This document shows positions 18,969 to 29,080 of a DNA stretch of 64,000 bases, in pieces. Numbering within the stretch: position 1 is the stretch's first letter; every line of letters begins with the position of its first letter. The notes under the pieces are model-generated. The model was not told the origin of the DNA. It made no database searches and saw only the letters and a list, made by a program, of their open reading frames with translations. Source of the DNA: Providencia manganoxydans (lineage in GTDB: Bacteria; Pseudomonadota; Gammaproteobacteria; Enterobacterales; Enterobacteriaceae); contig NZ_CP067099.1 of NCBI RefSeq assembly GCF_016618195.1, positions 1,984,001 to 2,048,000 on the forward strand. Direction: 5' to 3'. A program made the position numbers and the translations under genes.

Positions 18969-19010
18969 GCCCTCCAATAATTGGACAATCAATTACTGGG
19001 GGGCTGTTTT
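18969..19010. terminator. Bidirectional terminator between umoD and mfd
   Basis: A 15-bp stem with a single mismatch (GCCCTCCAATAATTG 18969-18983 with CAATTACTGGGGGGC 18990-19004) closes a 6-nt loop and is followed by TGTTTT on the plus strand. It lies between convergent genes, 16 nt from the mfd stop. Confidence 0.85.
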
Positions 19011-19019
19011 ATGGGCTAA

Positions 19020-22000
19020 TTAATCAAGTAAGTTATCAGAAAAATCACGTAGCAGTTGCTTGATAAAATCAATGCGCGTGACCCTGTCACTTAAATCAAT
19101 TACAAACTTCAATTTCACTGGGCCATCAAGACGGAAGGTTTTAGGCTGGTTTTGTAATAAACTAATTAAGAAATTAGGTGAAACTTTGTTTTTCTCACTA
19201 AACTCGATAAACCCGCCTTGCTCATGTGCTTCAATACGTTTAATGCCTAGCTTTTCAGCTTCTAAACGGATAGCTGCGCTAGCAAGTAAAAATTTCCCTG
19301 CATCAGGTAACGTTCCAAAGCGATCAATTAATTCAATACGCAGTTCACTCAGTTCATCTTCATCACGGGCACTGGCAATGCGTTTATAAAATGACAGGCG
19401 AATATTTACATCATGAATGTATTCATCGGGGAGGAGAACTGGCATGCGTAGCTCAACTTCCGTCTGCTGGTTAATTAAATCCTCTAGTGAAGGTTCCCGT
19501 CCATCTTTTAGTGCATCGACGGCACTTTCAAGCAACTCCATATACAAGGTGAAGCCAATCGTGGTCATTTGCCCACTTTGATCTTCGCCAAGGAGTTCAC
19601 CTGCACCACGAATTTCAAGATCATGAGTCGCAAGGGCAAAACCTGCACCTAAATCTTCCAGTGATGAAATCGCTTCCAGTCGTTTATGCGCATCGGTGGT
19701 CATCGCTTTCGGGTGTGGCGTGAGTAAGTAGGCGTAAGCTTGATGATGTGAACGACCGACACGACCACGCAATTGATGCAATTGTGCTAAACCAAAGTGG
19801 TCGGCACGCTCAATAATAATGGTATTGGCGGTTGGAATATCGATACCTGTTTCAATAATGGTGGTACAAATCAAAACATTGAAGCGTTGGTGATGAAAAT
19901 CACTCATCACACGTTCAAGTTCACGCTCACGCATTTGCCCGTGACCAACAACAAAACGTGCTTCGGGTACTAATTCTTCAAGACGTTTTTTGGCTTTCTC
20001 AATATTTTCAACATCATTGTAAAGGTAATAAACTTGCCCACCACGCAAGGTTTCACGCAGAATCGCTTCTCTAACCACAAGATCATCATATTGGCGCACA
20101 AAGGTTTTTACCGCTAAGCGGCGAGCGGGGGGTGTGGCAATAATCGATAAATCACGCATACCACTCATCGCCATATTCAAGGTTCGTGGGATAGGTGTCG
20201 CCGTTAGGGTCAAGATATCAACATCTGCACGCATTGCTTTGATGCGTTCTTTATGGCGAACACCAAAACGATGCTCTTCATCGACAACGAGCAAGCCCAG
20301 ATCATGCCACACCAAATCACTTTGCAGTAATTTATGAGTACCAATCAAAATATCGACTTTACCTTCGGCTGCTTCTGCAATGATTTGTTGTTGCTCTTTG
20401 GCGGTTTTAAAGCGTGACAGCATTTCAATTCTGACAGGCCAATTGGCGAAGCGATCACGGAAGTTATCATAATGCTGCTGGGCGAGTAGCGTGGTCGGTA
20501 CTAATACCGCAACTTGCTTGTTATTATTGATAGCTAAGAAGGCTGCACGCATAGCGACTTCTGTTTTACCAAAGCCAACATCACCACAGACTAAACGATC
20601 CATCGCTATGGGTTGGCACATATCACTGAGTACTGCGTTGATAGCTTGCTCTTGGTCAGGAGTGGTTTCAAATGGGAAGCCTTGGCAGAACTCTTGATAT
20701 TGCTCTTTATCATGTTTAAAGGCAAAACCAGGTTTTGCTGCGCGCTGAGCATAGATATCGAGTAGCTCAGCGGCGACATCACGCACTTTTTCGGCCGCTT
20801 TTTGACGTGCTTTGCCCCAACTGTCACTACCTAAACGATGTAGTGGCGCATTTTCGTCAGCGCCACCTGAATAGCGGCTAATTAGATGTAGTGATGAAAC
20901 AGGGACATACAGTTTGTCATTCCCTGCGTAAGTTAATATTAAATACTCAGCTTTGATGCCACCTGCTTCGAGGGTTGTAAGACCCTGATAACGACCAACA
21001 CCGTGTTCGATATGGACGACCGGTTGACCGGGGCGCAGTTCTGCAAGGTTACGGATCAGCGTATCTGTATTGATAGTACGGCGATGGTCACTGCGGCGAC
21101 GGACAACACGTTCACCCAATAAATCGCTTTCACAAATTAACGCTTTATGTGGCTGAATAAAACCATGCTCAGCGGCTCCAACCATGATAGCAAAACGATT
21201 GTCTGTAGTATTAAAGTAATCATTAATAATATCAGGCCGAATTTTTAAACGGCCGAGCAATTCAGTCACCGTTTCACGACGTCCTTCACTCTCAACGGAG
21301 AAAATCACTGTACCTTCGAAATGCTCAATAAATTGGCGCAGTTTTTCAAGCGGTTGCTTGCTTTGCCCTTGAGTGCTGATATCGGGTAATGGCTGATAAT
21401 CTAAGTTGGTATTGGCCGCTTTATCCGCCAATGTCTCAGTCGATAATTGTACACGCGGCCATTTTTTGAGGGCTTGATTAAGTTGTTCAACCGTTAGCCA
21501 TAACTCAGCAGGGGGTAACAATGGTCGCATAGGATCGACACCACGGCTCTCAAAGCGTTGTTGTGTATCTATTTGAAAGCGTTTCGCGGCTTCTTGGTAT
21601 TGTTGCGAGATAAATAACGTATTTTCTGGTAAATATTCGAACAATGAAGGTAATGGTTGGCTAAAAAATAACGGTTGCCAATATTCGATCCCCGTAGGTA
21701 AGGTCTTTTTACTGACTTGTTGATAAATGTGTTCAGGATCACGTCTGACTTCAAAACGTTCGCGCCATTGGCTACGAAAGCGTTCAATGGCGTCTTTGTC
21801 AGTAGGGAATTCATGTGCAGGGAGTAAATTAATACTAACCACTTCCTCAAGGGTTCTTTGGCTGTCGACATCGAAGGTCCGCAAACTATCAATTTCATCA
21901 TCAAAGAAGTCAATACGGTAGGGTAATGAACTGCCCATTGGGAATAAATCTAATAATGCGCCTCGTGTAGCGTATTCACCGTGTTCTAAGACTTGTTCAA

Positions 22001-22457
22001 CATGGCGATAACCCGCTTTGTCGAGTTCATCACGTAAATTATCGCGAGAAAGTTTATCGCCTTTTGCCATGACCAGCGCATGGCCGGTGAGAAACGCTGC
22101 GGGACAAACTTTTTGCATCAAGGTATTGACCGGTAAGATCAAAACCCCTTTTTGCATACTTGGTAAGCGATATAAGGTAGACAAACGCTGTGAAATAATT
22201 TCTTGATGAGGGGAAAAATTGTCATAAGGTAAGGTTTCCCAGTCAGAAAGCGTTTCGATTGGCAGTTTGGTAAACTGTTGGATTTCATCGCGTAGTCGTA
22301 AGGTATTTTGCATATCCCTTGTGACTAACACCACAGGACCTTGATGACGTTCCATCATCTGTGCACACTCAAGTGCACCCGCAGCCCCAATCAAGCATCC
22401 TAAATGGCGGACATCACCACCGCGAGTAGGGAGTTCGTAACGATATTTTGAAGACAT
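19020..22457 (-). CDS. mfd: Transcription-repair coupling factor Mfd
   Basis: Mfd removes RNA polymerase stalled at DNA damage and recruits UvrA for nucleotide excision repair. The 1145-residue protein has the UvrB-like N-terminal module, the RNA-polymerase-interacting domain (about residues 470-545), and the RecG-like translocase with Walker A GDVGFGKTEVAMR near 629 and the DEEH box VVDEEHRFG near 730. The family's C-terminal autoinhibitory D7 region ends the protein. Length is close to the 1148 residues of E. coli. lolC diverges upstream, as in E. coli. Confidence 0.97.
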   Translation of the reverse strand: MSSKYRYELPTRGGDVRHLGCLIGAAGALECAQMMERHQGPVVLVTRDMQNTLRLRDEIQQFTKLPIETLSDWETLPYDNFSPHQEIISQRLSTLYRLPSMQKGVLILPVNTLMQKVCPAAFLTGHALVMAKGDKLSRDNLRDELDKAGYRHVEQVLEHGEYATRGALLDLFPMGSSLPYRIDFFDDEIDSLRTFDVDSQRTLEEVVSINLLPAHEFPTDKDAIERFRSQWRERFEVRRDPEHIYQQVSKKTLPTGIEYWQPLFFSQPLPSLFEYLPENTLFISQQYQEAAKRFQIDTQQRFESRGVDPMRPLLPPAELWLTVEQLNQALKKWPRVQLSTETLADKAANTNLDYQPLPDISTQGQSKQPLEKLRQFIEHFEGTVIFSVESEGRRETVTELLGRLKIRPDIINDYFNTTDNRFAIMVGAAEHGFIQPHKALICESDLLGERVVRRRSDHRRTINTDTLIRNLAELRPGQPVVHIEHGVGRYQGLTTLEAGGIKAEYLILTYAGNDKLYVPVSSLHLISRYSGGADENAPLHRLGSDSWGKARQKAAEKVRDVAAELLDIYAQRAAKPGFAFKHDKEQYQEFCQGFPFETTPDQEQAINAVLSDMCQPIAMDRLVCGDVGFGKTEVAMRAAFLAINNNKQVAVLVPTTLLAQQHYDNFRDRFANWPVRIEMLSRFKTAKEQQQIIAEAAEGKVDILIGTHKLLQSDLVWHDLGLLVVDEEHRFGVRHKERIKAMRADVDILTLTATPIPRTLNMAMSGMRDLSIIATPPARRLAVKTFVRQYDDLVVREAILRETLRGGQVYYLYNDVENIEKAKKRLEELVPEARFVVGHGQMRERELERVMSDFHHQRFNVLICTTIIETGIDIPTANTIIIERADHFGLAQLHQLRGRVGRSHHQAYAYLLTPHPKAMTTDAHKRLEAISSLEDLGAGFALATHDLEIRGAGELLGEDQSGQMTTIGFTLYMELLESAVDALKDGREPSLEDLINQQTEVELRMPVLLPDEYIHDVNIRLSFYKRIASARDEDELSELRIELIDRFGTLPDAGKFLLASAAIRLEAEKLGIKRIEAHEQGGFIEFSEKNKVSPNFLISLLQNQPKTFRLDGPVKLKFVIDLSDRVTRIDFIKQLLRDFSDNLLD

Positions 22458-22551
22458 AAAAATATTCGGTTTCTCAATGGATCAGTATGGTCAATAACCT
22501 GTTTTACCCCGTAAATTGTCTGAAAGTAAGACAAACAGGCCATGCCAATAA

Positions 22552-22584
22552 GAAAAAAAACCACAAAACCGGGGCCGGGTGGTT
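22552..22584 (-). terminator. Terminator-like hairpin in the mfd leader (minus strand)
   Basis: Read on the minus strand, AACCAC (22584-22579) pairs with GTGGTT (22564-22559) around a GC-rich loop that can fold further (CCGGCCCCGG). It is followed by eight T residues. This is intrinsic-terminator architecture, about 95 nt before the mfd start and oriented towards mfd. It could attenuate mfd or stop antisense transcripts from the lolC side. The reading is from sequence only. Confidence 0.5.
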
Positions 22585-22653
22585 CCATTCATCATTCGTA
22601 CCCTTTATTATCCCTGAACACTTCGCTTTGGCAACAGGGGCGTTACAGTTTTC

Positions 22654-23856
22654 ATGTCTCAATCTGTCTCAATATTTATAGGTCTACGTTATATGCGTGG
22701 ACGAGCAGCCGATAAATTCGGCCGTTTTGTATCCAGTTTATCAGCGATAGGTATCACGTTAGGGGTTGCAGCATTGATCACTGTGACCTCTGTCATGAAT
22801 GGATTCGAACGTTCGCTACAAGATAGCATACTTGCTTATATGCCGCAGGCGGTTTTAACGTCGGCGTCAGGGCATATCGATCCCAAAAAATACCCCGTTA
22901 CAGATCTTCAGCATCTCGAAGGGGTTAATCATATCGCCCCAATAGTGCAATCAGATGTTGTGCTGCAAAGCCGTTCGAATGTTGGCGTAGGTATGATGGT
23001 GGGTATTACCTCAGATGAGCGCTCACCACTTTTGGACAACTTGGTTAATGGCCAGCGTGCAGATTTGGTGGCGGGTCAATATCGTGTTTTTTTAGGCCAA
23101 AAACTCGCTGAAAATTTAGGATTAAAACGCGGTGATGAAGTACGCCTAATCATACCGGGTGTTAGTCAGTTGACCCCGATGGGACGCATTCCTAGTCAGC
23201 GGTTATTTACCGTTGCAGGGGTGTTCCAGACTAATGGTGAAGCGGATTCAAGTGAATTGATTGTGGCACAAAATGATGCCGCAAGAATGATGCGCTATCC
23301 ACAAGGGGATATCACTGGCTGGCGGTTGTTTTTAGATCAACCTTTGAAAGTCGATGTTTTAAGCCAACAAACATTACCTGAAGGTTTGGTGTGGACTGAT
23401 TGGCGTGAGCGTAAAGGGGAATTTTTCCAAGCCGTTAAAATGGAAAAAAACATGATGGGGCTATTATTAAGTCTGATTATTGCCGTTGCCGCTTTTAATA
23501 TCATCACTTCGTTATCACTGCTAGTTATGGAAAAACAAGCTGAAGTCGCCATTTTAAAGACTTTAGGTCTTAAACGAGGGCGTATTTTAGCGATCTTTAT
23601 GATCCAAGGTGCGGGGGCTGGGGTGATTGGCTCACTGGTTGGTGCATTGCTCGGTATCTTGCTATCCAGTCAATTGAACTTTTTGATGCCGCTATTCGGA
23701 TTATTACCAAAAGGGGTTCAATTGCCTATTCAACTTGATTTTTCAGGTATTTTGATTATTGCGATATCCGCAATGCTAATTTCGCTGCTGGCAACGCTGT
23801 ATCCTTCTTGGCGTGCTGCGGCTGTGCAACCTGCTGAGGCATTACGTTATGAATAA
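22654..23856 (+). CDS. lolC: Lipoprotein-releasing ABC transporter permease LolC
   Basis: LolC is one of two membrane subunits of LolCDE, which extracts outer-membrane lipoproteins from the inner membrane and passes them to LolA. The 400-residue protein has an N-terminal membrane segment after residue 20 ([20 protein letters not shown]), a large periplasmic domain, and three C-terminal membrane segments typical of the FtsX/MacB fold. The C-terminus [17 protein letters not shown] is diagnostic. Its stop overlaps the lolD start (ATGAATAA). Confidence 0.96.
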   Translation: MSQSVSIFIGLRYMRGRAADKFGRFVSSLSAIGITLGVAALITVTSVMNGFERSLQDSILAYMPQAVLTSASGHIDPKKYPVTDLQHLEGVNHIAPIVQSDVVLQSRSNVGVGMMVGITSDERSPLLDNLVNGQRADLVAGQYRVFLGQKLAENLGLKRGDEVRLIIPGVSQLTPMGRIPSQRLFTVAGVFQTNGEADSSELIVAQNDAARMMRYPQGDITGWRLFLDQPLKVDVLSQQTLPEGLVWTDWRERKGEFFQAVKMEKNMMGLLLSLIIAVAAFNIITSLSLLVMEKQAEVAILKTLGLKRGRILAIFMIQGAGAGVIGSLVGALLGILLSSQLNFLMPLFGLLPKGVQLPIQLDFSGILIIAISAMLISLLATLYPSWRAAAVQPAEALRYE

Positions 23857-24550
23857 ACAACCACTTCTTGTCTGTGAACATTTGAGTAAGGTCTATCAAG
23901 AAGGGGCGTTATCGACGCAAGTGTTAAACGATGTCTGCTTTTCGATTAATGAAGGTGAAATGATGGCCATTGTCGGAAGTTCAGGCTCCGGCAAAAGTAC
24001 TTTACTTCATTTGTTAGGAGGGCTTGATACCCCTTCTGAGGGCGAAGTGATCTTCCGTGGTCAACATATTAACCGTTTATCATCTGATCAGCGTGCCGCT
24101 ATTCGTAATAAAGATCTCGGTTTTATTTATCAATTTCACCATTTGCTGCCTGATTTTACCGCTCTGGAAAATGTCGCTATGCCATTGCTGATTGGTGGTA
24201 TCAATAAAACGGATGCATTTAATCGAGCAACTAAAATGTTGGATGCGGTTGGGCTAGCACATCGTTCAGGTCATCGTCCTTCAGAACTTTCTGGTGGTGA
24301 ACGTCAGCGTGTGGCGATTGCACGTGCACTGGTGAATGAACCTGCGTTGGTAATGGCTGATGAACCAACAGGTAACCTTGATTTGCGCAATGCAGATGCC
24401 ATTTTTGAGTTGTTAGGCGAATTGAATAAGACCCAAGGCACGGCATTTCTTGTGGTCACTCATGACATGAAATTAGCGCATCGCTTGTCACGGCAACTTG
24501 AAATGCGAGATGGCCACTTACAGTCAGATATCACACTAGGGGCAGTGTAA
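23849..24550 (+). CDS. lolD: Lipoprotein-releasing ABC transporter ATPase LolD
   Basis: LolD is the cytoplasmic ATPase of LolCDE. The Walker A is [16 protein letters not shown] (near residue 42), the signature motif [15 protein letters not shown] (near 149), and the Walker [11 protein letters not shown]. The ATG at 23849 ([13 protein letters not shown]) overlaps the end of lolC and gives 233 residues, the same length as in E. coli. An upstream in-frame ATG at 23813 lies deep in lolC. The stop overlaps lolE as TAATG. Confidence 0.96.
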   Translation: MNKQPLLVCEHLSKVYQEGALSTQVLNDVCFSINEGEMMAIVGSSGSGKSTLLHLLGGLDTPSEGEVIFRGQHINRLSSDQRAAIRNKDLGFIYQFHHLLPDFTALENVAMPLLIGGINKTDAFNRATKMLDAVGLAHRSGHRPSELSGGERQRVAIARALVNEPALVMADEPTGNLDLRNADAIFELLGELNKTQGTAFLVVTHDMKLAHRLSRQLEMRDGHLQSDITLGAV

Positions 24551-25797
24551 TGTCAGGATTGCCTTTAACTCTACTGACCGCGATACGTTTTAGCCGAGGA
24601 CGCCGCCGTACAGGTATGGTTTCACTGGTTTCTATCGTATCGACATTGGGTATTGTACTGGGTGTTGCGGTATTGATTATCGGCTTAAGTGCAATGAATG
24701 GTTTTGAACGTGAGCTAGAAAACCGCGTGTTATCAGTGGTTCCTCATGGGCAAATATATGCAGTGAAAGCACCTTATCAAGACTGGCAGTATGCAGAGAA
24801 GGTGATTAGTAATACCCCTGGGGTGAAAGCTGTTAGCCCTTATGTTGGTTTTACTGGCTTACTGGAGCGTGGTGCAAATCTTAAAGCGATTCAAGTGATG
24901 GGGGTTTCTCCTGAAACCGAATCGGATGTGAGTGCATTACCTAAATTTGTGCTTGATGATGCATGGAAGGATTTTAAAGCAGGTAAACAATCAATTATCT
25001 TAGGCCAAGGGGTCGCAAATTCATTAAATGTGAAAGTGGGGGATTGGGTTACTATCATGATCCCAAATACCGACCCGAGTATGAAAATACAGCAACCCAA
25101 GCGGATCCGTGTTCAAGTAACGGGTATTTTCCGCCTAAGTGGCTTATTAGATCATCAATTGGCGCTGATCCCACTTGCCGATGCACAGCAATATTTAGAT
25201 TATGGTGATGGCATTACAGGATTTGAAATCAAAGCCGATAATCCCTTTGAAGCCGATAAGGTGGTGTATGATGCAGGCCTGAAAACGATGCATCATGTGG
25301 TCGTGAAAAGTTGGATTGGTGATTATGGCTACATGTATAGCGATATTCAAATGGTTCGCAGTATCATGTATCTCGCCATGATCCTCGTCATCGGTGTCGC
25401 TTGTTTTAATATTGTTTCGACATTAGTGATGGCCGTGAAAGATAAAAGTAACGATATTGCGGTATTGCGTACTTTGGGCGCAAAAGATCGGCAAATTCGT
25501 GCGATTTTTCTCTGGTATGGTTTGTTGAGCGGTTTGGTGGGGTCATTAATTGGAGCAGTACTTGGAGTGGTTGTTTCACTCAATTTAACCACCATGATCA
25601 AAGGGCTGGAATATGTAATTGGTCATCCTATTTTATCGGGTGATGTTTATTTTATTGATTTTCTACCGTCGCAATTACATCCATTAGATGTGGTTTATGT
25701 TCTGCTCACTACTGTTATATTGAGTCTAATTGCTAGCTGGTATCCGGCGCGTCGTGCCAGTAAGTTAGATCCAGCACGTATTTTAAGCGGTCAATAA
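24550..25797 (+). CDS. lolE: Lipoprotein-releasing ABC transporter permease LolE
   Basis: LolE is the second membrane subunit of LolCDE and a paralogue of LolC; in E. coli it contacts the lipoprotein cargo. The 415-residue protein repeats the LolC layout: one N-terminal membrane segment (about residues 23-47), a periplasmic domain of roughly 220 residues, and three C-terminal membrane segments. The C-terminus [19 protein letters not shown] is characteristic. In E. coli nagK follows; here a CYTH-domain gene is found instead, in the opposite direction. Confidence 0.95.
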   Translation: MSGLPLTLLTAIRFSRGRRRTGMVSLVSIVSTLGIVLGVAVLIIGLSAMNGFERELENRVLSVVPHGQIYAVKAPYQDWQYAEKVISNTPGVKAVSPYVGFTGLLERGANLKAIQVMGVSPETESDVSALPKFVLDDAWKDFKAGKQSIILGQGVANSLNVKVGDWVTIMIPNTDPSMKIQQPKRIRVQVTGIFRLSGLLDHQLALIPLADAQQYLDYGDGITGFEIKADNPFEADKVVYDAGLKTMHHVVVKSWIGDYGYMYSDIQMVRSIMYLAMILVIGVACFNIVSTLVMAVKDKSNDIAVLRTLGAKDRQIRAIFLWYGLLSGLVGSLIGAVLGVVVSLNLTTMIKGLEYVIGHPILSGDVYFIDFLPSQLHPLDVVYVLLTTVILSLIASWYPARRASKLDPARILSGQ

Positions 25798-25806
25798 TCT
25801 ATCATT

Positions 25807-25842
25807 GGCTGAGCGGCTAAAACCCACTCAGCCTCTTTCTTT
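25807..25842. terminator. Bidirectional terminator between lolE and the CYTH gene
   Basis: GGCTGAG (25807-25813) pairs with CTCAGCC (25827-25833), followed by the T-rich tail TCTTTCTTTTATTTT. It lies between convergent genes. Confidence 0.75.
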
Positions 25843-26396
25843 TATTTTGCATTCTGATGAGCTTGGTGGATTTGCTTATAGCTGCGCCTTTCAATTAATG
25901 TTTCAGTAAAACCATATTGTCTGGCGAGCAACATCATTTGCTGCTTCAATTCAGGTAATTGCGATTTTTCATCAGTCATGATGGCGAATTCAGCAAACCA
26001 ACCAATATCCGCTAAATGGTCAATAGTAATATGCGCTTCACCTAGAAAGTAAATACTGCGTGTTTTCGTTGTGGTGAGATGACATTGATAACCTAAAGTG
26101 GTAAGCATGCTCTTAACATGATTGCAATCGTCAATATCAATGGCTTTACACTCAGATGTCGCAGGGCCTTTGACTATCCAGAGTTTGATCCCTGATGGCG
26201 ACATTTCACGAACTGACATACTGATACCTTGCTGAGCTAGAGGGGTGTTTGGATTATCAAAAAAATAGTCTGTCTCAGTATTATTTTCAGTAAAGATTTC
26301 TGCACCATCAGCCATAATCTGTTGCAAAAATTGCTGATGGTTTAATAACTTAAATTTGATTTCTGCTTCATATTTGCCAACGAAATGATTACTCAT
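25842..26396 (-). CDS. CYTH-domain protein, class IV adenylate cyclase (CyaB)-like
   Basis: The N-terminal ExExK motif (EAEIK, about residues 10-14) and the following beta-strand-rich sequence are the hallmark of the CYTH triphosphate-tunnel fold. Relatives include class IV adenylate cyclase CyaB and thiamine triphosphatase-like enzymes. At 184 residues it has the CyaB size, with conserved-type strands IKLWIVKGP and TKTRSIYFL and a late Glu/Asp-rich part. Whether it makes cAMP or hydrolyses a triphosphate cannot be decided. It takes the place of nagK between lolE and cobB. Confidence 0.75.
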   Translation of the reverse strand: MSNHFVGKYEAEIKFKLLNHQQFLQQIMADGAEIFTENNTETDYFFDNPNTPLAQQGISMSVREMSPSGIKLWIVKGPATSECKAIDIDDCNHVKSMLTTLGYQCHLTTTKTRSIYFLGEAHITIDHLADIGWFAEFAIMTDEKSQLPELKQQMMLLARQYGFTETLIERRSYKQIHQAHQNAK

Positions 26397-26419
26397 GGCT
26401 TATCCTAGTGCTCAGTGAA

Positions 26420-26525
26420 TTAGCGGCTATTTATGGCATGTTGGCTAGGTTTATCCACACCGGTCGGAGTGTCGTCAATGTTCCTAGCGCTTTGGCCTCA
26501 TTGTACCTTGAATTATTTAGGGAGC
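26420..26525. repeat. Probable degenerate copy of the dispersed repeat
   Basis: Only the right end is clear: GTACCTTGAATTATTTAGGG at about 26503-26522 matches the right terminus of the full copies. The interior and left end have diverged beyond confident recognition. Confidence 0.4.
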
Positions 26526-26612
26526 ATTTTCGCTTAAAAGAGGGGGTAATGTAGGTGTTTAAGTGCGTTAACCTCGCTTGGTTACGTCAATTTCGCGACC
26601 AAGCGAGTATGA

Positions 26613-27110
26613 TTATTTGGTTTTTTTCATGATAGATTGATCTAAATAACCCATCACAAATGCTGACAAAACAAAGGTTAAGTGAATGATCACATACCAC
26701 ATTAATTTATTGTCAGGGACATTTTGTGAATTCATGAATATTTTCAATAGATGGATTGACGAAATGGCGACGATAGACGCTGCAACTTTATTTTTTAACG
26801 ATGTTGCATCCATTTTACCTAACCAACCTAACTTTTCGCTGCTATCGGGGATATTAAGCTGAGAAACAAAGTTTTCATAGCCTGAGAACATCACCATGAC
26901 GAGTAAGCCACCGACGAGTGCCATATCTATCAGTGACAATAAAATCAGTATCAAATCTGCTTCTGGGATCGAAAAAATATTGGGGAGCACATGCCAAAGC
27001 TCTTGGAAGAACTTGATTGACAGGGCAAGTAACGTTAAAGAAAGGCCAAAATAGATAGGAGCAAGTAACCAACGTGATGCATACATGGCTCTTTCAAAGA
27101 ATTTTTCCAT
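26613..27110 (-). CDS. yqhA: YqhA family membrane protein (UPF0114)
   Basis: The 165-residue protein is an inner-membrane protein of unknown function with four predicted membrane segments (about residues 15-33, 52-77, 105-124 and 135-153). The start [20 protein letters not shown] and the motif [11 protein letters not shown] are highly conserved in UPF0114. AAAAGG precedes the ATG on the minus strand. It is transcribed away from cobB. In E. coli yqhA is at another place, so its position here reflects rearrangement. Confidence 0.88.
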   Translation of the reverse strand: MEKFFERAMYASRWLLAPIYFGLSLTLLALSIKFFQELWHVLPNIFSIPEADLILILLSLIDMALVGGLLVMVMFSGYENFVSQLNIPDSSEKLGWLGKMDATSLKNKVAASIVAISSIHLLKIFMNSQNVPDNKLMWYVIIHLTFVLSAFVMGYLDQSIMKKTK

Positions 27111-27292
27111 ACAAACCTTTTAGATGTATTAATCAGACAGTGTGGGTTAGTGCTATTTTAGCTTGTCTTTATTCGAACTTCGATAATTAAGAGTATATTT
27201 TTGTCGGAGTTGTGTGAAATATTTGTTAAGTCTACTTCCTCACAAATTTTAATGTTATTGGTTGTGTTATGTTAACATTCCAATTAGCGTTA

Positions 27293-27419
27293 TATATTCA
27301 TCATACTTCAGGTTGCAGCGTTGTTGACGACATCTATTTGCACTCGTCACATAGCTATCTCAGCTCTCAGCGACTTATTCATTTATCGCCTAGCTGCATC
27401 TTGAATTGTTTGGAGTATA
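27293..27419. repeat. Dispersed palindromic repeat, full copy B (127 bp), upstream of cobB
   Basis: The left end TATATTCATCATACTTCAGG and right end TGCATCTTGAATTGTTTGGA then GTATA match copy A. It ends 44 bp before the cobB start and is open in the cobB frame, which creates an apparent 65-residue N-terminal extension. Confidence 0.8.
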
Positions 27420-27463
27420 AGCAGGTATTTTTAAAAGGTTTTTGGCATAAAGGAAGTGTATCG

Positions 27464-28300
27464 ATGTTGCGATTTCGTCATAGATTAAAGAAATTTAAAA
27501 AAATTAAAACATTACGCCGTCAAAGATTTCGCAACCGTTCTTTTTACAGTGAAAATAGAATGTTTAATATGAAAAATGTGAAAGTGGTTGTATTAACAGG
27601 AGCTGGAATTTCCGCAGAATCAGGGATCAAAACATTTCGTTCCACTGATGGTTTATGGGAAGAACACCGTGTTGAAGATGTTGCAACACCAGAGGGGTTT
27701 GCTCGAGATCCTCAATTAGTGCAAAGCTTTTACAATGAGCGCCGTCGTCAGCTACAGCAAGACAGTATTAAGCCTAACTCTGCACATTATGCCTTAGCAC
27801 AATTAGAAGACTTGTTGGGAGATAATTTCTTACTTGTCACTCAAAATATAGATAACTTACACGAACGAGCGGGTAGTAAGCGTATTATTCATATGCATGG
27901 TGAACTATTAAAAGTACGCTGTAGTTGGTCTAATCAGGTTGTGGAATGGAAAGGTGACTTATCAGTAACGGAACGCTGTCATTGTTGTCAATTTCCTCAG
28001 CCGCTAAGACCACATATTGTTTGGTTTGGTGAAATGCCAATCGGTATGGATCAAATTTATCAGGCGATAGAAGGCGCCACGATTTTTATTGCGATTGGAA
28101 CCTCTGGACACGTTTATCCTGCGGCAGGTTTTGTGCATGAGGCGAAACTCAACGGTGCTCATACGGTTGAATTAAACTTAGAGCCGAGTCAGGTAGAAAG
28201 TGAGTTTGATGAAAAACACTATGGCCTCGCCAGTAAAGTCGTGGTTGATTATATCAACCACTTAATTACCGAGCTGAGTATGACGAGTGATAGCCATTAG
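27464..28300 (+). CDS. cobB: NAD-dependent protein deacylase CobB (sirtuin)
   Basis: CobB removes acetyl, succinyl and other acyl groups from lysines of metabolic enzymes such as acetyl-CoA synthetase. The sirtuin motifs are [22 protein letters not shown] and the catalytic His in IIHMHGELL; Cys residues in KVRC and ERCHCC fit the zinc site. ATG at 27464, after AAGGAAG, gives 278 residues with a basic N-terminal helix resembling the long CobB isoform of E. coli. A second start at 27569 would give the short isoform. The frame upstream of 27464 is repeat DNA. Confidence 0.93.
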   Translation: MLRFRHRLKKFKKIKTLRRQRFRNRSFYSENRMFNMKNVKVVVLTGAGISAESGIKTFRSTDGLWEEHRVEDVATPEGFARDPQLVQSFYNERRRQLQQDSIKPNSAHYALAQLEDLLGDNFLLVTQNIDNLHERAGSKRIIHMHGELLKVRCSWSNQVVEWKGDLSVTERCHCCQFPQPLRPHIVWFGEMPIGMDQIYQAIEGATIFIAIGTSGHVYPAAGFVHEAKLNGAHTVELNLEPSQVESEFDEKHYGLASKVVVDYINHLITELSMTSDSH

Positions 28301-28308
28301 ATGTGGGT

Positions 28309-28369
28309 TATACTCTAAATTATTTGAGATGCAGTCAACAACCCTGCATCTTGAAGTATGACGAGTATA
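28309..28369. repeat. Minimal 61-bp copy E of the repeat, acting as hairpin between convergent genes
   Basis: Only the two termini remain: TATACTCTAAATTATTTGAG then ATGCAG, a short linker, then CTGCATCTTGAAGTATGACG then AGTATA. They can pair over almost the whole length. It fills the space between the cobB stop (28300) and the stop of the dehydrogenase gene (28370), so it probably works as a two-way terminator. Confidence 0.8.
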
Positions 28370-29080
28370 TTACACATTTTTATCCAGCATTGCGGGCATG
28401 GTGATCTCTTTGACACAGCTTGCATGGCTGGTACTTAAAATAAATTTGACCGCATTTAATACATCTTGTAGTGGGATCAACGAACCTTCTGTATGTGAAA
28501 TAACCTCATCTACAGGCACAGATAATGGGTATTCAGTGGCTAAATAACCTAAGTTCAGCACTGAAATACCTATTTGATCTTGACGTAAAGTCTCTCGAAG
28601 TGATTGCGCAATACCGCGTAAAGCATATTTAGAGGCAGAAAATGCAACTTCATGGCCATTATGGTTATCTAGCCCCCACGTCGAGCCGATTAAAATGATT
28701 TTACTATTGGTTCCTCGACGCAGATTCGGTAGCATCGCTTTTAGATGCAATATACAAGCACTGATATTGGTTTGGATCATCGTCAATATTTCAGTATCTG
28801 TTGTCGTTTCAAAGTGATATTCGTCGCTAAACGCATGTTTTTCCCAGATGCCAACGTTGTAGATCAAGCAATCGATGGGCACGTCTTGCAAGCTCCGTTT
28901 AACCACTTCTGCGGAGCTTGCTTCGGACAAATCAGTTTGGATCCAGTGAAAACGATCACTAACAAATGGAGGGCATGAGCGTGATACCCCATAGAGAGTA
29001 TCTTGTTTACTCGGTATGCCTTCTACCAGAGCCTTACCGAGCCCTTTACTAACGCCATAAACTAAAAAGTTCTTTGCCAT
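28370..29080 (-). CDS. Short-chain dehydrogenase/reductase family protein
   Basis: This is a Rossmann-fold oxidoreductase of unknown substrate, 236 residues. The cofactor motif is YGVSKGLGKAL (residues 8-18), a variant of TGxxxGxG. The NAG motif reads NVG, the catalytic Ser lies in ILIGSTWG near residue 133, and Tyr/Lys in FSASKYAL fall in a shifted form of the usual YxxxK (here SASKYALRG), so the Tyr-Lys spacing should be checked. It is divergent from ssuE across 447 bp and is probably single. No specific function is assigned. Confidence 0.75.
   Translation of the reverse strand: MAKNFLVYGVSKGLGKALVEGIPSKQDTLYGVSRSCPPFVSDRFHWIQTDLSEASSAEVVKRSLQDVPIDCLIYNVGIWEKHAFSDEYHFETTTDTEILTMIQTNISACILHLKAMLPNLRRGTNSKIILIGSTWGLDNHNGHEVAFSASKYALRGIAQSLRETLRQDQIGISVLNLGYLATEYPLSVPVDEVISHTEGSLIPLQDVLNAVKFILSTSHASCVKEITMPAMLDKNV

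Noticed and set aside
27269..27463. N-terminal extension of cobB
   Set aside because: It is encoded by the inserted repeat and lacks a ribosome binding site and family similarity.
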